Positions 17,608-27,695 of a DNA stretch of 64,000 nucleotides are shown piece by piece. A program made the position numbers and the translations under genes. How positions within the stretch are numbered: the stretch's first letter is position 1; each line of letters opens with the position of its first letter. Under the pieces are notes generated by a model that saw nothing but the letters and a program-made list of their open reading frames with translations, searched no databases and was not told where the DNA came from. Source of the DNA: Streptomyces sp. WMMB 322 (GTDB lineage Bacteria > Actinomycetota > Actinomycetes > Streptomycetales > Streptomycetaceae); contig NZ_FMHI01000002.1 of assembly GCF_900090145.1 (NCBI RefSeq), positions 434,001 to 498,000 of the forward strand, written 5' to 3'.

Positions 17608-17648
17608 GGGGGCGCCCGACGCACATGCGATGCGCGCCGGGCGCCCCC
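17608..17648. terminator. Bidirectional terminator between paaN and kinase gene
   Basis: Perfect 11-base stem: GGGGGCGCCCG (17608-17618) and CGGGCGCCCCC (17638-17648) with a 19-base loop, between two convergent genes. There is no T run on either side, which is common in streptomycetes. Confidence 0.8.
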
Positions 17649-17728
17649 TGCCGGTTGGACGGCTCGACCGGCTCGTACCGGTTCGACCGGCTCGGTTCCG
17701 GCTGCGGTCGACTGGTGGTGCGGACCCG

Positions 17729-19402
17729 TCAGTCGCTGGGCTTGCCGGTGGAGACCGTCAGGTCGATCTTGTCCTCCTCCGGGTCCAGGTACTCGATGCC
17801 GTCCGGCGACTGCTCCAGGACCATGTTCTTGCCCCAGATGTTCTCGTCCTCGTGCGAGATCTCACCGAGCTTCCAGCCCGCCGCCTTGATGCACTTCTTC
17901 ACCGAGTCCAGGTTCTTGTAGGTGAAGTCGGGGACGATCTTCTTGTCCCTGTCCGAGTAGCTGTCAGGTGCGTCCGTGCACCGGCGGGTTTCGATGGTCT
18001 TGGACTTGTCCTCGGGCTTGAAACCGTTGACCCCGCCGTCTTCGGCGGTTGCGCTGGGCTCGGCTTCAGGCGTGACCCTGTCAGCGGATTCGGTGGGAAT
18101 GGGCTTGGCCTCGGGGTCGTCGTCGTTCCCGCCCTGCGCGAGCACCAGCGCCATGATCACCGCGGTGAGCACGACGGCCACCGCGATCACCGAACCGACG
18201 ATCAGCGGGGTGTTGTTCTTGCGCCCGCCACCGCCGCCGGCCGGCTGCGGGGAGACCGTGTACGGCGGGGGCGTGTGCTGCCCTGCGCCCTGCTGCAGGC
18301 CGTACGGCGTGCCCGGCGCGTACTGGCCCATCGGAGCGGTGCTGGGCGGCGGAGGCGTGGAGGGCCCGAACGCGCCGTACTGCTGCAGCGGATAGGGCTG
18401 CTGCGCTCCGGGCGGCGGCGGGGTGCCCTCGCCCACCTGCGGGAAGACGGCATGCCCCACTCCCGCGCCGCTCTGCGCCGGCGGGCCGCCCTGGATGATG
18501 GAGGGAGCGCCGCCCGCGGTCTGCCGGGCGACGCGCCTGCACTCCTCGTTCATCGCCTCTGCGGAGTCGAAGCGCTCGTTCGGGTTCTTCCGCAGAGTGC
18601 GCGCGACCAGCGAGTCGACGGCCTGCGTCAGCGACTGGTTGATCGCCGACGGAGTGGGCGCCTCCTCCTGCACGTGCGCGTACGCGATGGCCAGCGGGGA
18701 GTCGGCGTCGAACGGCAGCCGCCCGGTGAGCAGTTCGAAAAGCATGATGCCGACCGAGTAGAGGTCGGAACGCGCGTCCACGCCCCGCCCCAGGGCCTGT
18801 TCCGGCGACAGGTACTGCGGCGTGCCGACGACCATGCCGGTCTGCGTCATCGACGTGACACCGGACTGCATTGCCCGCGCGATGCCGAAGTCCATGACTT
18901 TGACGACGCCGCGCTTGGTGATCATCACGTTCCCGGGCTTGATGTCCCGGTGGACCAGCCCCATCTCGTGGCTGACCTCCAGGGCCGAGAGCACGTCGCC
19001 GGTGATCTTCAGCGCCTTCTCGGCGGGCATCGCCCCGAGGCTCGCTATGTCCTCGTCCAGCACGGAGCGCAGCGGCTCGCCCTCGACGTACTCCATGACG
19101 ATGTACGGCACCATCGCGCCGTCGATCTCGTCCTCGCCGGAGTCGAAGACCGAGACGATGTTGGTGTGTGTGAGCTTCGCGACAGCCTGTGCCTCGCGGC
19201 GGAAGCGCTCGCGGAAGGACTGCTCACGGCCCAGCTCGGTGTGGAGGGTCTTGACCGCGACCTTGCGGTCGAGAACGGAGTCGTACGCGAGGTAGACGGA
19301 GGCCATGCCGCCGGCGCCGAGCAGACTCCGAAGCTGGAAACGGCCGTTCCCGACCGTGCGGCCCGCGTACTCCGCGTCTGCCTGTCCGCCGACGTCACTC
19401 AT
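17729..19402 (-). CDS. Membrane Ser/Thr protein kinase with one PASTA domain
   Basis: A 557-residue Hanks-type kinase. Kinase domain (about 15-275): glycine loop LGAGGMASVY, catalytic Lys51 (VAVK), catalytic loop HRDIKPGN (151-158), DFG (171-173) and an activation loop with several Thr/Ser (SGVTSMTQTG). A Pro/Gly/Gln linker leads to one TM helix (about 398-424). The outer part ends with a single PASTA repeat (about 488-555) from IVPDFTYKNLDSVKKCIKAAGW; PASTA domains bind muropeptides in other kinases. ATG 19402 follows GGGGGAG. It is divergent from a second kinase gene, so the pair shares a 464-base control region. Confidence 0.9.
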   Translation of the reverse strand: MSDVGGQADAEYAGRTVGNGRFQLRSLLGAGGMASVYLAYDSVLDRKVAVKTLHTELGREQSFRERFRREAQAVAKLTHTNIVSVFDSGEDEIDGAMVPYIVMEYVEGEPLRSVLDEDIASLGAMPAEKALKITGDVLSALEVSHEMGLVHRDIKPGNVMITKRGVVKVMDFGIARAMQSGVTSMTQTGMVVGTPQYLSPEQALGRGVDARSDLYSVGIMLFELLTGRLPFDADSPLAIAYAHVQEEAPTPSAINQSLTQAVDSLVARTLRKNPNERFDSAEAMNEECRRVARQTAGGAPSIIQGGPPAQSGAGVGHAVFPQVGEGTPPPPGAQQPYPLQQYGAFGPSTPPPPSTAPMGQYAPGTPYGLQQGAGQHTPPPYTVSPQPAGGGGGRKNNTPLIVGSVIAVAVVLTAVIMALVLAQGGNDDDPEAKPIPTESADRVTPEAEPSATAEDGGVNGFKPEDKSKTIETRRCTDAPDSYSDRDKKIVPDFTYKNLDSVKKCIKAAGWKLGEISHEDENIWGKNMVLEQSPDGIEYLDPEEDKIDLTVSTGKPSD

Positions 19403-19866
19403 CTGACTGCTCCCCCTCGGCGGCATGCCCCCGCACAGTTTTTTCAGGGCAGATTTCAAGCCCCGGAAACTCCCTGATTCTTATACCCGCCCAAGTCTGC
19501 CGGAGGGCTCTGCCACGTCAAGCGCAGTGCCCGTTCCGTAATCGGATGCGTAACCTGCGGCCACAACTGTCACGGCTCTGCTGCACCGCGACTCTTGCGC
19601 CGGAAGTCCCGGTGTGCGTGACCGCACGCACGGGCCCCGGACCCCGTCCCGCCTGGCCTCCCGCCCGTCGCCTGCGAACTTGCCAGCCGGGTGCCGCAGC
19701 CGCTTGGATGGCTGATCCGGCACCGTCCATTCGACTTCCCCGAGCCTGTAGCCTCCAACGCGGGAGCGGGGTCATTCCGGCGTCCGGGCATGGGCCAAGG
19801 GTCAGGGGGTAGGGGCACCCGCGGCGACCCGGGGCATGACGGCATTTCGATCCACGGCGAGGACAG
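19403..19866. other. Divergent control region of two kinase genes
   Basis: No gene is supported in this stretch. Near its left end the minus strand reads TATAAG (plus-strand 19480-19485), a good -10 candidate for the PASTA kinase gene, 78 bases before its start. The ribosome binding site of the rightward kinase is GGCGAGGACAG just before 19867. I saw no palindrome or clear operator. Confidence 0.5.
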
Positions 19867-21450
<1,584 letters not shown>

Positions 21451-21462
21451 CCTGACCGGACG

Positions 21463-21479
21463 GGCCGGCCCTGCCGGCC
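21463..21479. terminator. Short hairpin after the second kinase gene
   Basis: GGCCGGC and GCCGGCC pair with a 3-base loop 13 bases after the kinase stop. The following 200 bases are degenerate GGTCCGG-type repeats (about 21590-21680) without genes. A weak terminator is likely between the convergent genes. Confidence 0.4.
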
Positions 21480-21719
21480 TGTTCCGCCGGGGCCGTCGCG
21501 GCGGTTCCGGAGCGGGCGCGCGCGACCGGCAGGCTCCGCTGCGACCGGCAGGGCTCCGCGTCCGCGTCGGGTGCGGCTCAGCAGCCGGTCCGGTTCTGAG
21601 GTCCGGTTTCGGCGGTTCGCGTTCGGCGGTCCGGGGTCCGCAGTCCGGTTCAGCAGTCCGCCGGTCCGGTCCGGCAGCCCCGGGTCACCCTGCCGGCCCA
21701 CCCGGCCCACCGGTGCGGC

Positions 21720-22426
21720 TCAGGAGCCCGGGTCGGCTCCCCCGCCGCCTCCCGCCCGGATGCGGGCGACGTACGCGGCCGCCTGGGACCTGCGTTCCAT
21801 GCCGAGCTTCGAGAGCAGCTGCGAGACATAGTTCTTGATCGTTTTCTCGGCAGGTTCAGCTTGTCGCCGATGGCCCTGTTGGTCATGCCCGCGCCGATCA
21901 GGTCCAGGATGATGCGCTCCTGGCCGCTGAGCGAGGCCAGTCTGCCGTCGCCGTCCACATCCGCGCGGCCCGCACCCCGGCGCAGCCGTTCCACGACCCG
22001 GCGGGCGGCGTCCGGGCCGATCAGCGCCTTTCCGGCGGCGGCGTCCCGTACGGCCGACTGGAGTTCACTGCCGCGGATTCCCTTCAGCACGTAGCCGGAG
22101 GCCCCGGCGAGCACGGCATGCACGAGAGCCTCCTCGTCCGTGAAAGAGGTGAGGATCAGGCACGCGATGTCCGGGGCGCGGGAGCGCAGTTCACGGCAGA
22201 CCTCGATGCCGCTGCCGTCCGGGAGGCGCACGTCGAGCAGCGCGACGTCGGGACGGGCGTCCGGGATGCGTTTCAGCGCGTCGGCCGCGTTGTCGGCCTC
22301 GCCGATGACCTCGATGCCGGATTCCGCCGAGAGCATCTCGTGCACACCCCGGCGGATCATCTCGTGGTCATCGAGCAGGAAGACAGTGATTTGCGTGCTT
22401 TCTTCCATTTTTTCAGTCTCACACAC
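21720..22426 (-). pseudogene. NarL/LuxR-type response regulator with a one-base frameshift in the HTH domain
   Basis: The receiver domain (about residues 12-130) is intact: FLLDDHEM acidic pair, phosphoacceptor Asp in VALLDVRLPDGSG, switch Thr/Ser in LILTSFTDE and Lys in GYVLKGIRG. The LuxR HTH begins normally ([28 protein letters not shown]) but then changes frame. Adding one base at about 21850-21852 restores [20 protein letters not shown] and an end at 21720-21722 with no internal stop. As written, the frame runs on to 21650 with an unrelated tail. It is either a recent inactivating deletion or a sequencing error. GTG 22426 follows GGAG. No partner histidine kinase is nearby. Confidence 0.8.
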
Positions 22427-22806
22427 TGGTCTCCGCTCCGCCCTTCCCGCACTCTGGAGCCGCGGGATACCGTGCTTGGGACTTCCCCGCGCCGAAGGCG
22501 CAGGGAAGGGTCCACGAGGCCCGCGAGGCTGTGACCAGTGACGTCACTGATCCTTCAGCTGGGTCGGACTTCCGGTTCGTTTACTTGGAAATCCGAACAA
22601 AGTTGCAGGTCAGGGCGGCTTCATGCATGTATGGAGTTCTGGGAACTGCTTCAGCGGGCCTCAGCCTGGACATCTTCACCGTCCGGTTGCCGTCCGTGCC
22701 GCACCCACCCCGTGCGCCGTACGGGACCGGGCGAGCCTCCCTCCGCCCCGGGCGGGGGAACCCCAGGCCACCGGCGACCCCGGGGCCGGACAGAAGAGGA
22801 GCACAC
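22427..22806 (+). promoter_or_regulatory. Control region before bkd operon 2 with the palindrome AGTGACGTCACT
   Basis: No gene is supported in these 380 bases. A perfect 12-base palindrome, AGTGACGTCACT, lies at 22537-22548. About 30 bases on, GTTCG and CGAAC form a small inverted repeat (22577-22597). TTGCAG and similar elements give only weak promoter candidates. Confidence 0.45.
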
Positions 22807-24153
22807 GTGACCGTGGAGAGCACTGCCGCGCGCAGCACGCCGCGCCGCAGCGGCGCCGGAGGCAAGCGCGACGCGAAGAGGACGGCTTCCGCGCCGGGCG
22901 ACGCCGAGAGCACGACCGGGACGGCGGCGAAGGCGTCGAAGCCGGCAAAGACGGCGAAGACTGCGAAGCGTTCGAAGCCCGCCAGGACGGCCGGGACGGC
23001 GAAGGCGGCCAAGTCCGCCAAGCCCCGCGCCGGGGGCCCTGCCGCGAACGGATCCGCCGGCACCGAACTCGTACAGCTGCTGACCCCCGAGGGCGAACGC
23101 GTCGGACACCCCGACTACGACGTCGACCTGACCGCCGAGGAACTGCGCGGTCTGTACCGCGACATGGTCCTCACCCGGCGCTTCGACAGCGAGGCGACGT
23201 CCCTTCAGCGCCAGGGCGAACTCGGCCTGTGGGCCTCCCTGTTGGGTCAGGAAGCGGCGCAGATCGGCTCCGGGCGCGCGCTGCGTGACGACGACTACGT
23301 CTTCCCGACCTACCGCGAGCACGGCGTCGCATGGTGCCGCGGCGTCGACCCGACGAAGCTGCTCGGCATGTTCCGCGGCGTGAACAACGGCGGCTGGGAC
23401 CCGGCGTCCAACAACTTCCACCTCTACACGATCGTCATCGGCTCCCAGACCCTGCACGCCACCGGTTACGCGATGGGCGTCAACCTGGACAGTGCCGACT
23501 CCGCGGTCATCGCCTACTTCGGCGACGGGGCCTCCTCGCAGGGCGACGTGGCCGAGGCGTTCACCTTCGCCGCCGTCTACAACGCTCCGGTCGTCTTCTT
23601 CTGCCAGAACAACCAGTGGGCGATCTCCGAGCCCGCCGAGCGCCAGTCCCGCGTGCCTCTCTACCAGCGCGCGGCCGGCTTCGGCTTCCCCGGCGTCCGC
23701 GTCGACGGCAACGACGTGCTGGCCTGCCTCGCCGTGACCCGCGCCGCCGTCGAGCGAGCGCGGAGCGGGCAGGGGCCCATGCTGGTCGAGGCGTTCACCT
23801 ACCGGATGGGCGCCCACACCACCTCCGACGACCCGACCCGCTACCGCCGGGACGAGGAGCGTGTGGAGTGGGAGGCCAAGGACCCGATCGCGCGTCTGCG
23901 CGCGTACCTGGAGCGGTCCGGGCAGGCTGACGACGCGTTCTTCGCCTCCATCGAGGAGGAGAGCGACGCCATGGGCAAGCACGTGCGCGAGGCGATCCGC
24001 ACCATGCCCGATCCGGACACCATGGCGATTTTCGAGAACGTCTACGCGGACGGTCACGCGCTGGTCGACGAGGAGCGCGCCCAGTTCGCCGAGTACCTCG
24101 CGTCGTTCGCGGACCCAGTCGACTCAGCCGATTCCGCAGGGGAGGGCCGCTGA
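22807..24153 (+). CDS. bkdA: Branched-chain 2-oxoacid dehydrogenase E1 alpha, second copy, with basic N-terminal tail
   Basis: The 448-residue protein has the E1-alpha fold with ThDP motif FGDGASSQGDVAEAFTFAAV closing at FFCQNNQWAIS, and a phosphorylation-loop equivalent YRMGAHTTSDDPTRYRR. It is about 50 residues longer than copy 1 because of a tail at residues 1-85 rich in Lys, Ala, Thr and Ser, with repeated AKTAK/SKPAK units like those of histone H1-type proteins. GTG 22807 follows AGAGGAG. It opens a rightward operon with E1 beta (one base gap) and E2. Substrate class is inferred from similarity to copy 1 and operon structure; a pyruvate-type complex cannot be fully excluded. Confidence 0.87.
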   Translation: MTVESTAARSTPRRSGAGGKRDAKRTASAPGDAESTTGTAAKASKPAKTAKTAKRSKPARTAGTAKAAKSAKPRAGGPAANGSAGTELVQLLTPEGERVGHPDYDVDLTAEELRGLYRDMVLTRRFDSEATSLQRQGELGLWASLLGQEAAQIGSGRALRDDDYVFPTYREHGVAWCRGVDPTKLLGMFRGVNNGGWDPASNNFHLYTIVIGSQTLHATGYAMGVNLDSADSAVIAYFGDGASSQGDVAEAFTFAAVYNAPVVFFCQNNQWAISEPAERQSRVPLYQRAAGFGFPGVRVDGNDVLACLAVTRAAVERARSGQGPMLVEAFTYRMGAHTTSDDPTRYRRDEERVEWEAKDPIARLRAYLERSGQADDAFFASIEEESDAMGKHVREAIRTMPDPDTMAIFENVYADGHALVDEERAQFAEYLASFADPVDSADSAGEGR

Positions 24154-24154
24154 C

Positions 24155-25195
24155 ATGGCCGCTGCCGCTACTTCGACCGCTTCGAACGCCTCCAGCCCGG
24201 CCGCGTCCGCCACCCCGGACGTGCGGAAGATGCCGATCGCCAAGGCGCTCAACGAATCCCTGCGCACCGCGATGGAGAACGACCCGAAGGTCCTGGTCAT
24301 GGGGGAGGACGTCGGCAAGCTCGGCGGCGTCTTCCGCATCACGGACGGCCTTCAGAAGGACTTCGGCGAGCAGCGGGTCATCGACACCCCGCTCGCGGAG
24401 TCGGGCATCGTCGGCACCGCCATCGGGCTGGCGCTGCGCGGCTACCGCCCCGTCGTGGAGATCCAGTTCGACGGTTTCGTCTTCCCCGCGTACGACCAGA
24501 TCGTCACGCAGCTCGCGAAGATGCACGCCCGCGCACTGGGCAAGATCAAGCTGCCCGTCGTCATCCGCATCCCGTACGCGGGCGGCATCGGCGCCGTCGA
24601 GCACCACAGCGAATCCCCGGAGGCGCTGTTCGCGCACGTCGCCGGCCTCAAGTGCGTCTCGCCGTCGAACGCTTCGGACGCCTACTGGATGATGCGTCAG
24701 GCCGTCGAGAGCGACGACCCCGTCGTCTTCTTCGAGCCCAAGCGCCGCTACTGGGACAAGGGCGAGGTCGACGTCACCGCCATCCCGGCGCCGCTGCACG
24801 CGGCGCGCGTGGCACGCCGGGGCACCGACGTCACGCTGGCCGCCTACGGACCGATGGTGAAGACGTGCCTGGAGGTGGCGGCCGCGGCGCAGGAGGAGGG
24901 ACACTCCCTCGAAGTGGTCGACATGCGTTCGATGTCGCCGATCGACTTCGACACCATCCAGAAGTCGGTCGAGAGGACCGGGAGGCTTGTGGTGGTGCAC
25001 GAGGCACCCGTATTCCTGGGAACAGGGTCGGAGGTGGCAGCCAGGATCACGGAGCGGTGCTTCTACCACCTGGAGGCTCCGGTGCTGCGCGTGGGAGGCT
25101 TCCACGCGCCGTATCCGCCGGCCCGGTTGGAGGACGAGTACCTTCCGGGGCTCGACCGGGTGCTCGATGCCGTCGACCGCGTGCTGGCGTACTGA
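24155..25195 (+). CDS. bkdB: Branched-chain 2-oxoacid dehydrogenase E1 beta, second copy
   Basis: A 346-residue E1-beta subunit with MGEDVGKLGGVFRITDGL, DTPLAESGIVGTAIGLALRG, GGIGAVEHHSESPEALF and GGFHAPYPPARLE. It is closely related to the first copy. The ATG lies one base after the E1-alpha stop, behind GGGGAGGG. The N-terminal 22 residues are Ala/Ser/Thr-rich and probably disordered. Together with E1 alpha it forms the heterotetramer that decarboxylates the 2-oxoacid. Confidence 0.9.
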   Translation: MAAAATSTASNASSPAASATPDVRKMPIAKALNESLRTAMENDPKVLVMGEDVGKLGGVFRITDGLQKDFGEQRVIDTPLAESGIVGTAIGLALRGYRPVVEIQFDGFVFPAYDQIVTQLAKMHARALGKIKLPVVIRIPYAGGIGAVEHHSESPEALFAHVAGLKCVSPSNASDAYWMMRQAVESDDPVVFFEPKRRYWDKGEVDVTAIPAPLHAARVARRGTDVTLAAYGPMVKTCLEVAAAAQEEGHSLEVVDMRSMSPIDFDTIQKSVERTGRLVVVHEAPVFLGTGSEVAARITERCFYHLEAPVLRVGGFHAPYPPARLEDEYLPGLDRVLDAVDRVLAY

Positions 25196-25209
25196 GGAGA
25201 GTCGTGACG

Positions 25210-26718
25210 ATGACTGAGAGCGCGACCCGCATCCGCGAGTTCAAGATGCCCGATGTGGGCGAGGGTCTCACGGAGGCGGAGATCCTCAAGTGGTACGTCC
25301 AGCCCGGTGACACGGTCACGGACGGCCAGGTGGTCTGCGAGGTCGAGACGGCCAAGGCGGCTGTCGAACTGCCCATCCCCTTCAACGGTGCCGTGCACGA
25401 GCTGCGTTTCACCGAGGGCACGACCGTGGACGTCGGCACCGCGATCATCGCGGTGGACACCGACCCGTCGGCCGGGCCGCCGGAGGGTACGGCGCCCGCG
25501 GAGTCCGCCGCGGGAGCGGCGCCGGCCGGGCCCGCCGCGGACGAAGGCGAGGGCGCGGGTGAGCGCGAGGGCCGCAAGCCGGTGCTCGTCGGCTACGGCG
25601 TCGCGGAGTCCCCGACGAAGCGCCGCCCGCGCAAGCAGCAGCCGGCGGCGGACACATGGCGGAACGGGAACGGCGCGCCGGAGTCCGTACGGGATTCCGT
25701 GCAGGAGGCCGTCCAGGGCGAGTTGAACGGTCACCGTGAGGGCGCGGCCGTCTCCGGCGCGGGCGCGGTGGCGGACGTGCCGTCAGCCACGGGCCGTCCG
25801 CTGGCCAAGCCGCCGGTGCGCAAGCTCGCCAAGGACCTCGGCATCGACCTCACGACGGTCGTGCCGACCGGGCCGGACGGCGTCATCACGCGTGAGGACG
25901 TGCACGCTGCTGCGGCCTCCGTGGGCGCCCGCGTCCCCGCCCCGGCGGCTCCGGCGCCGTCCGCGGCTCCCGCCGCCGCAGCGCCGCGGGCCGAGGCCCA
26001 GGATGCCGGGGCGGCGGCGCGCGAGACGCGGATCCCGGTGCGCGGCGTACGGAAGGCCACGGCTCAGGCCATGGTGGACAGCGCCTTCACCGCGCCGCAG
26101 GTCACGGAGTTCGTCACCGTCGACGTGACGCGCACGATGAAGCTCGTGCGGGAGCTGAAGCAGGACCCGGACATGCAGGGGCTGCGGGTCAACCCGCTGC
26201 TGCTGGTCGCCAAGGCTTTCCTGGTCGCACTGCGCCGTCACCCGGAGGCCAACGCCGCCTGGGACGAGGCGAATCAGGAGATCGTCCAGAAGCACTACGT
26301 CAACCTGGGCATCGCCGCGGCCACGCCGCGCGGGCTGGTCGTCCCCAACGTCAAGGACGCCCACGCCAAGACGCTGCCCGAACTGGCGGAGGCGCTGGGC
26401 GAGTTGGTGACCACGGCACGCGAGGGGAAGACGAGCCCGGCGGCGATGCAGGGCGGCACGGTGACCATCACCAACGTCGGCGTCTTCGGCGTGGACACGG
26501 GGACGCCCATCCTGAACCCCGGCGAGTCGGCGATCCTGGCCTTCGGGCAGGTCCGGCAGCAGCCGTGGGTGCACAAGGGCAAGGTCAAGGCGCGTGACGT
26601 CACCACGCTCGCGCTCGCCTTCGACCACCGTCTGATCGACGGTGAGCTGGGCTCGAAGGTGCTCGCGGATGTCGCCGCGGTGCTGGAACATCCCAAGCGC
26701 CTGATGACCTGGACCTGA
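25210..26718 (+). CDS. bkdC: Branched-chain 2-oxoacid dehydrogenase E2, second copy
   Basis: A 502-residue acyltransferase with one lipoyl domain (Lys49 in EVETAKAAVEL), an acidic and Ala/Pro linker, a subunit-binding domain from KPPVRKLAKDLGIDLTTVVPTG, and the catalytic domain ending with FDHRLIDGE (catalytic H473 and D477). ATG 25210 follows GAGGAGA; a GTG six bases earlier is possible. It is the last gene of operon 2; a strong hairpin follows at 26741. Confidence 0.88.
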   Translation: MTESATRIREFKMPDVGEGLTEAEILKWYVQPGDTVTDGQVVCEVETAKAAVELPIPFNGAVHELRFTEGTTVDVGTAIIAVDTDPSAGPPEGTAPAESAAGAAPAGPAADEGEGAGEREGRKPVLVGYGVAESPTKRRPRKQQPAADTWRNGNGAPESVRDSVQEAVQGELNGHREGAAVSGAGAVADVPSATGRPLAKPPVRKLAKDLGIDLTTVVPTGPDGVITREDVHAAAASVGARVPAPAAPAPSAAPAAAAPRAEAQDAGAAARETRIPVRGVRKATAQAMVDSAFTAPQVTEFVTVDVTRTMKLVRELKQDPDMQGLRVNPLLLVAKAFLVALRRHPEANAAWDEANQEIVQKHYVNLGIAAATPRGLVVPNVKDAHAKTLPELAEALGELVTTAREGKTSPAAMQGGTVTITNVGVFGVDTGTPILNPGESAILAFGQVRQQPWVHKGKVKARDVTTLALAFDHRLIDGELGSKVLADVAAVLEHPKRLMTWT

Positions 26719-26740
26719 TGGTCCCGCGGTGACGAGTGCC

Positions 26741-26773
26741 CGGTGCCGGGTCCCCGTGAGGGGCCCGGCACCG
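26741..26773 (+). terminator. Terminator of bkd operon 2
   Basis: CGGTGCCGGG plus CCCC pairs with GGGG plus CCCGGCACCG around a short GTGA loop, with a single unpaired T in the left arm. It starts 22 bases after the E2 stop. Confidence 0.75.
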
Positions 26774-26826
26774 GCATGTCCGGACTCTGTTCGTCGGGCC
26801 TCTGTTCGTCGGGCTTCTGCCTCGGG

Positions 26827-26904
26827 CCTTTGGAAGCTGTGCCCTCTGGAAACCGTGCCCTTTGGAAACCGCGCCCTCGGACACCGGCTCCTCGAAAACC
26901 GGGC
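26827..26904. repeat. Tandem 16-base repeat, nearly five degenerate copies
   Basis: Units begin at 26827, 26843, 26859, 26875 and 26891. The second copy reads CCTCTGGAAACCGTGC, and the others differ at one to six positions. The array lies between the bkd terminator and the GntR gene. It is preceded by two copies of CTGTTCGTCGGGC (26787 and 26802). Confidence 0.75.
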
Positions 26905-27017
26905 CCTGGAAGGGGAGTTGACGGCAGGACGCCGGAAGTCGCCGGGGGCTCGCCGCGGACGCGTCCATATCGCGGACGCGGGAGCGCACGCATCTGTGTT
27001 GTATCTAAGCTGTGCAC

Positions 27018-27695
27018 ATGTCCGTTTCCACCGACCTCGCGACCCCCGCCCCCGCACGCCGTCCGGCCGCCGCCGAGCGCGTGTACGCGCACGTCAAACA
27101 GGCCGTACTGGACCGCCGTTACGAGGGCGGAATGCTGCTCACGGAGGGCGAACTCGCCGAGGCCGTGGGCGTCTCGCGCACGCCCGTACGGGAAGGGCTG
27201 CTCCGCCTCGAGGTCGAAGGGCTGATCAAGCTCTACCCGAAGAAGGGCGCCCTCGTACTGCCCGTGTCGGCGCAGGAGATCACCGATGTCGTCGAGACGC
27301 GGCTCCTCGTCGAGCAGCACGCCGTGCGCAAGTCCTCGGACCCGGTGCGCGCGGGGCTGATCGAGCGCCTCGAGGAACTGCTGGAAGAGCAGCGCGCGCA
27401 CGCCGACGCCGGTGATCTGACGGCGTTCGCGGTCAGCGACCGCTGCTTCCACGCGGAGATCGTCAGGAGCACCGGCAACGAGATCCTCACCCGCCTGTAC
27501 GACCAACTCCGCGACAGGCAGCTGCGGATGGGCGTGGCCATGATGCACGCGCAGCCGGACAGGATCGCCAAGAGCATCGCCGAGCACGCCGAGATCATGG
27601 AGGCGGTGCGCGCGGGCGACGCGGACGCCGCCGCGGACGCCGTACGCCGCCATGTCACGTGGGTGCGGGGCCTGGTGCACGGTGATGTGCGGTGA
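27018..27695 (+). CDS. GntR family regulator (FadR/FCD type)
   Basis: A 225-residue GntR protein: winged HTH at about 20-85 (ERVYAHVKQAVLDRRYEGG, VGVSRTPVREGLLRLEVEGL), then an all-helical FCD domain with metal-site candidates Asp/His in DRCFHAEIV and EHAEIMEAV. FCD members respond to organic acids. The stop overlaps the start of the MFS gene (GTGA), so it probably controls that transporter. There is no ribosome binding site close to the ATG; TATCTA at 27002-27007 lies about ten bases before, so the transcript may be leaderless, starting at ATG 27018 or GTG 27012. Confidence 0.87.
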   Translation: MSVSTDLATPAPARRPAAAERVYAHVKQAVLDRRYEGGMLLTEGELAEAVGVSRTPVREGLLRLEVEGLIKLYPKKGALVLPVSAQEITDVVETRLLVEQHAVRKSSDPVRAGLIERLEELLEEQRAHADAGDLTAFAVSDRCFHAEIVRSTGNEILTRLYDQLRDRQLRMGVAMMHAQPDRIAKSIAEHAEIMEAVRAGDADAAADAVRRHVTWVRGLVHGDVR

